Origin: Streptomyces sp. NRRL S-87
GTDB taxonomy: Bacteria > Actinomycetota > Actinomycetes > Streptomycetales > Streptomycetaceae
DNA length: 64,000 nt
Assembly: GCF_000719335.1 (NCBI RefSeq)
Contig: NZ_JOGB01000019.1
Location: forward strand, 1 to 64,000
Direction of reading: 5' to 3'
Positions 62,825 through 64,000 of this stretch are shown one piece after another (position 1 is the first letter of the stretch; each line of letters starts with the position of its first letter). The notes under the pieces were generated by a model that had not been told where the DNA came from, made no database searches, and was given only the letters and a program-made list of their open reading frames with translations. The position numbers and the translations under genes were made by a program.

Positions 62825-64000
62825 TCAGCCCCGCTGACCGGTCGTGAGCCGCTCACCGATGGCCCGAAGCCCGGCGAGGTCGTGCACATCGCCGGGCAGG
62901 GCGGCCACCTCGGCCACCGGCACCTCAGGGTGCAGTGACGTGAAGCGGTCGCGCGTCTGCTGCTCGCGCGCGATCACCTGCATGCGTTCGGCGTGCAGGC
63001 GCAGCAGCCCGGCGGCGATCAGGTCGGCGTCCGAGGCGCCGCTCGTGCCGGCCGATCCGTTCGTGGGGCCACCACCGCCATGCGGGGGAGCGTCCGAGGC
63101 GGTGGAGTCACGAAGTCCAGCTTTCCCGGACTCCTGATCGACAATGCCGCCTTCTTCAAGATTCTCCGCGGCTGCCAGGGCCCGCTCCGCCGAGAGCCCG
63201 TCGGCGCCACTGCCGTGCACCCGGTTCAACACCAGCCCGGCCAGCGGCATGTCGTCCGCGGCCAGCCGCTCCACGAAGTACGCCGCCTCGCGCAGCGCGT
63301 CCGGCTCCGGCGCCGCGACCACGAGGAAGGCCGTCCCCGGCGCCTGCAGCAGCCGGTACGTGGCGTCGGCGCGGGTGCGGAAGCCCCCGAACATGGTGTC
63401 CATCGCCGCCACGAAGGTCTGCACGTCCTTCAGCAGCTGGCCCCCCATCAGCTTGCTCAGGGTGCCGGTCATCATCGACATGCCGACGTTCAGGAACTTC
63501 ATCCCGGCCCGGCCGCCCACCTTCGCCGGCGCCATCAGCACCCGGATGAACTTCCCGTCCAGGAACGACCCCAGCCGCTTCGGCGCGTCCAGGAAGTCCA
63601 GCGCGGACCGGCTCGGCGGGGTGTCCACCACGATCAGGTCCCAGTCCTCGCGCGCCCGCAGCTGGCCCAGCTTCTCCATGGCCATGTACTCCTGCGTGCC
63701 GGCGAAACCGGCCGACAGGGACTGGTAGAAGGGGTTCTCCAGGATCGCCCGGGCCCGGTCGGGGTCCGCGTGGGACTCGACGATCTCGTCGAAGGTCCGC
63801 TTCATGTCGAGCATCATGGCGTGCAGCGCGCCACCGGCCGCACCCGCGTCCGCCACCGGCCGCGGGGTGTTGTCCAGCACGTCGATCCCCATCGACTGCG
63901 CCAGCCGCCGCGCGGGGTCGATGGTCAGCACCACCACCTTGCGCCCCCGCTCGGCCGCCCGTACGCCCAGGGCCGCAGCGGTCGTGGTCTTGCCCACCCC
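62825..64000 (-). CDS. ArsA/GET3-type ATPase, partial (5' end outside window)
   Basis: This is the C-terminal 391 residues of an anion-transporting-ATPase-like SIMIBI protein; the N-terminus lies beyond the right edge. The window begins within the deviant Walker A (GVGKTTTAAALG). VVLTIDPARRLAQSMGID is the switch I region and LIVVDTPPSRSALDFLDAP is switch II. The rest includes LLKDVQTFVAAMDTMFGGF and a late nucleotide-contacting VVAAPEPDALREAAYF. A low-complexity insert (about 45 residues, Gly/Ser/Ala) precedes the C-terminal helix. In actinobacteria such genes come in pairs beside wblA. The function is not settled; there is no arsenite operon here. Confidence 0.9.
   Translation of the reverse strand, partial: GVGKTTTAAALGVRAAERGRKVVVLTIDPARRLAQSMGIDVLDNTPRPVADAGAAGGALHAMMLDMKRTFDEIVESHADPDRARAILENPFYQSLSAGFAGTQEYMAMEKLGQLRAREDWDLIVVDTPPSRSALDFLDAPKRLGSFLDGKFIRVLMAPAKVGGRAGMKFLNVGMSMMTGTLSKLMGGQLLKDVQTFVAAMDTMFGGFRTRADATYRLLQAPGTAFLVVAAPEPDALREAAYFVERLAADDMPLAGLVLNRVHGSGADGLSAERALAAAENLEEGGIVDQESGKAGLRDSTASDAPPHGGGGPTNGSAGTSGASDADLIAAGLLRLHAERMQVIAREQQTRDRFTSLHPEVPVAEVAALPGDVHDLAGLRAIGERLTTGQRG

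Overview
The window is a high-GC actinobacterial chromosome segment, almost certainly from Streptomyces. The evidence is the codon use, GTG/TTG starts, two parS sites of the ParB TGTTTCACGTGAAACA type, a HspR/HAIR heat-shock circuit, and a gene order that I recall from the S. coelicolor core chromosome (dnaK-grpE-dnaJ-hspR, clpB, pyrE, fba, kynA-kynU, purA, a P450, tandem two-component systems, ybaB-recR, ask-asd, wblA). It looks like conserved core, not an island. I see no transposase, integrase, phage gene, rRNA or CRISPR array, and one tRNA.

Layout. 1-2.8 kb: end of dnaK, then grpE, dnaJ and hspR. 2.9-4.6 kb: a LuxR-type regulator divergent from a two-gene operon that encodes a 72-residue exported-looking peptide with three DSGWG repeats and a 104-residue Rieske-like protein without its cluster ligands; this is the least explained unit. 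4.7-8.6 kb: PPOX oxidoreductase, HAIR operator with clpB, YbjN protein. 8.9-17.3 kb: secreted NlpC/P60 protein, aminotransferase, Cys/Gly/Ser-rich membrane peptide, DUF2617, membrane spermidine-synthase-like protein, a 33-bp minisatellite, CoxG-like protein, aldose epimerase. 17.4-25.9 kb: pyrE, parS, fba, DUF3151, a complete-looking tryptophan-to-anthranilate operon, purA, and a diacylglycerol-kinase-like gene. 26-30.4 kb: GbsR/MarR regulator divergent from an ABC exporter, then a P450.

30.4-36.9 kb: two consecutive NarL-type two-component systems with an acyltransferase and a secreted hydrolase. 37.3-39.8 kb: SnoaL-like protein and a membrane Ser/Thr kinase. 40.2-46.4 kb: class III aminotransferase, GntR regulator coupled to a large glycosyltransferase fusion, an unknown protein, and a SLATT protein. 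46.8-53.8 kb: ybaB, recR, DUF5063, ask with an internal start, an asd with altered active site, an ECF sigma factor with a coupled membrane partner, SURF1. 53.9-64 kb: second parS, S9 peptidase preceded by a tiny leader ORF, a second regulator of the same type as the one at 2.9 kb, tRNA-Pro, metallophosphoesterase, YqeY, class A PBP, wblA and the start of an ArsA-type ATPase.

Themes. Heat-shock control is explicit: HspR is encoded at 2.35 kb and its HAIR target lies before clpB at 5.25 kb. Many gene ends carry strong perfect hairpins. Spacers and low-complexity protein tails hold an unusual number of short GC-rich tandem repeats (units of 6, 10, 14, 15, 18, 33 and 37 bp). All assignments were made by reading; family names rest on motifs and remembered gene order, not on database searches.
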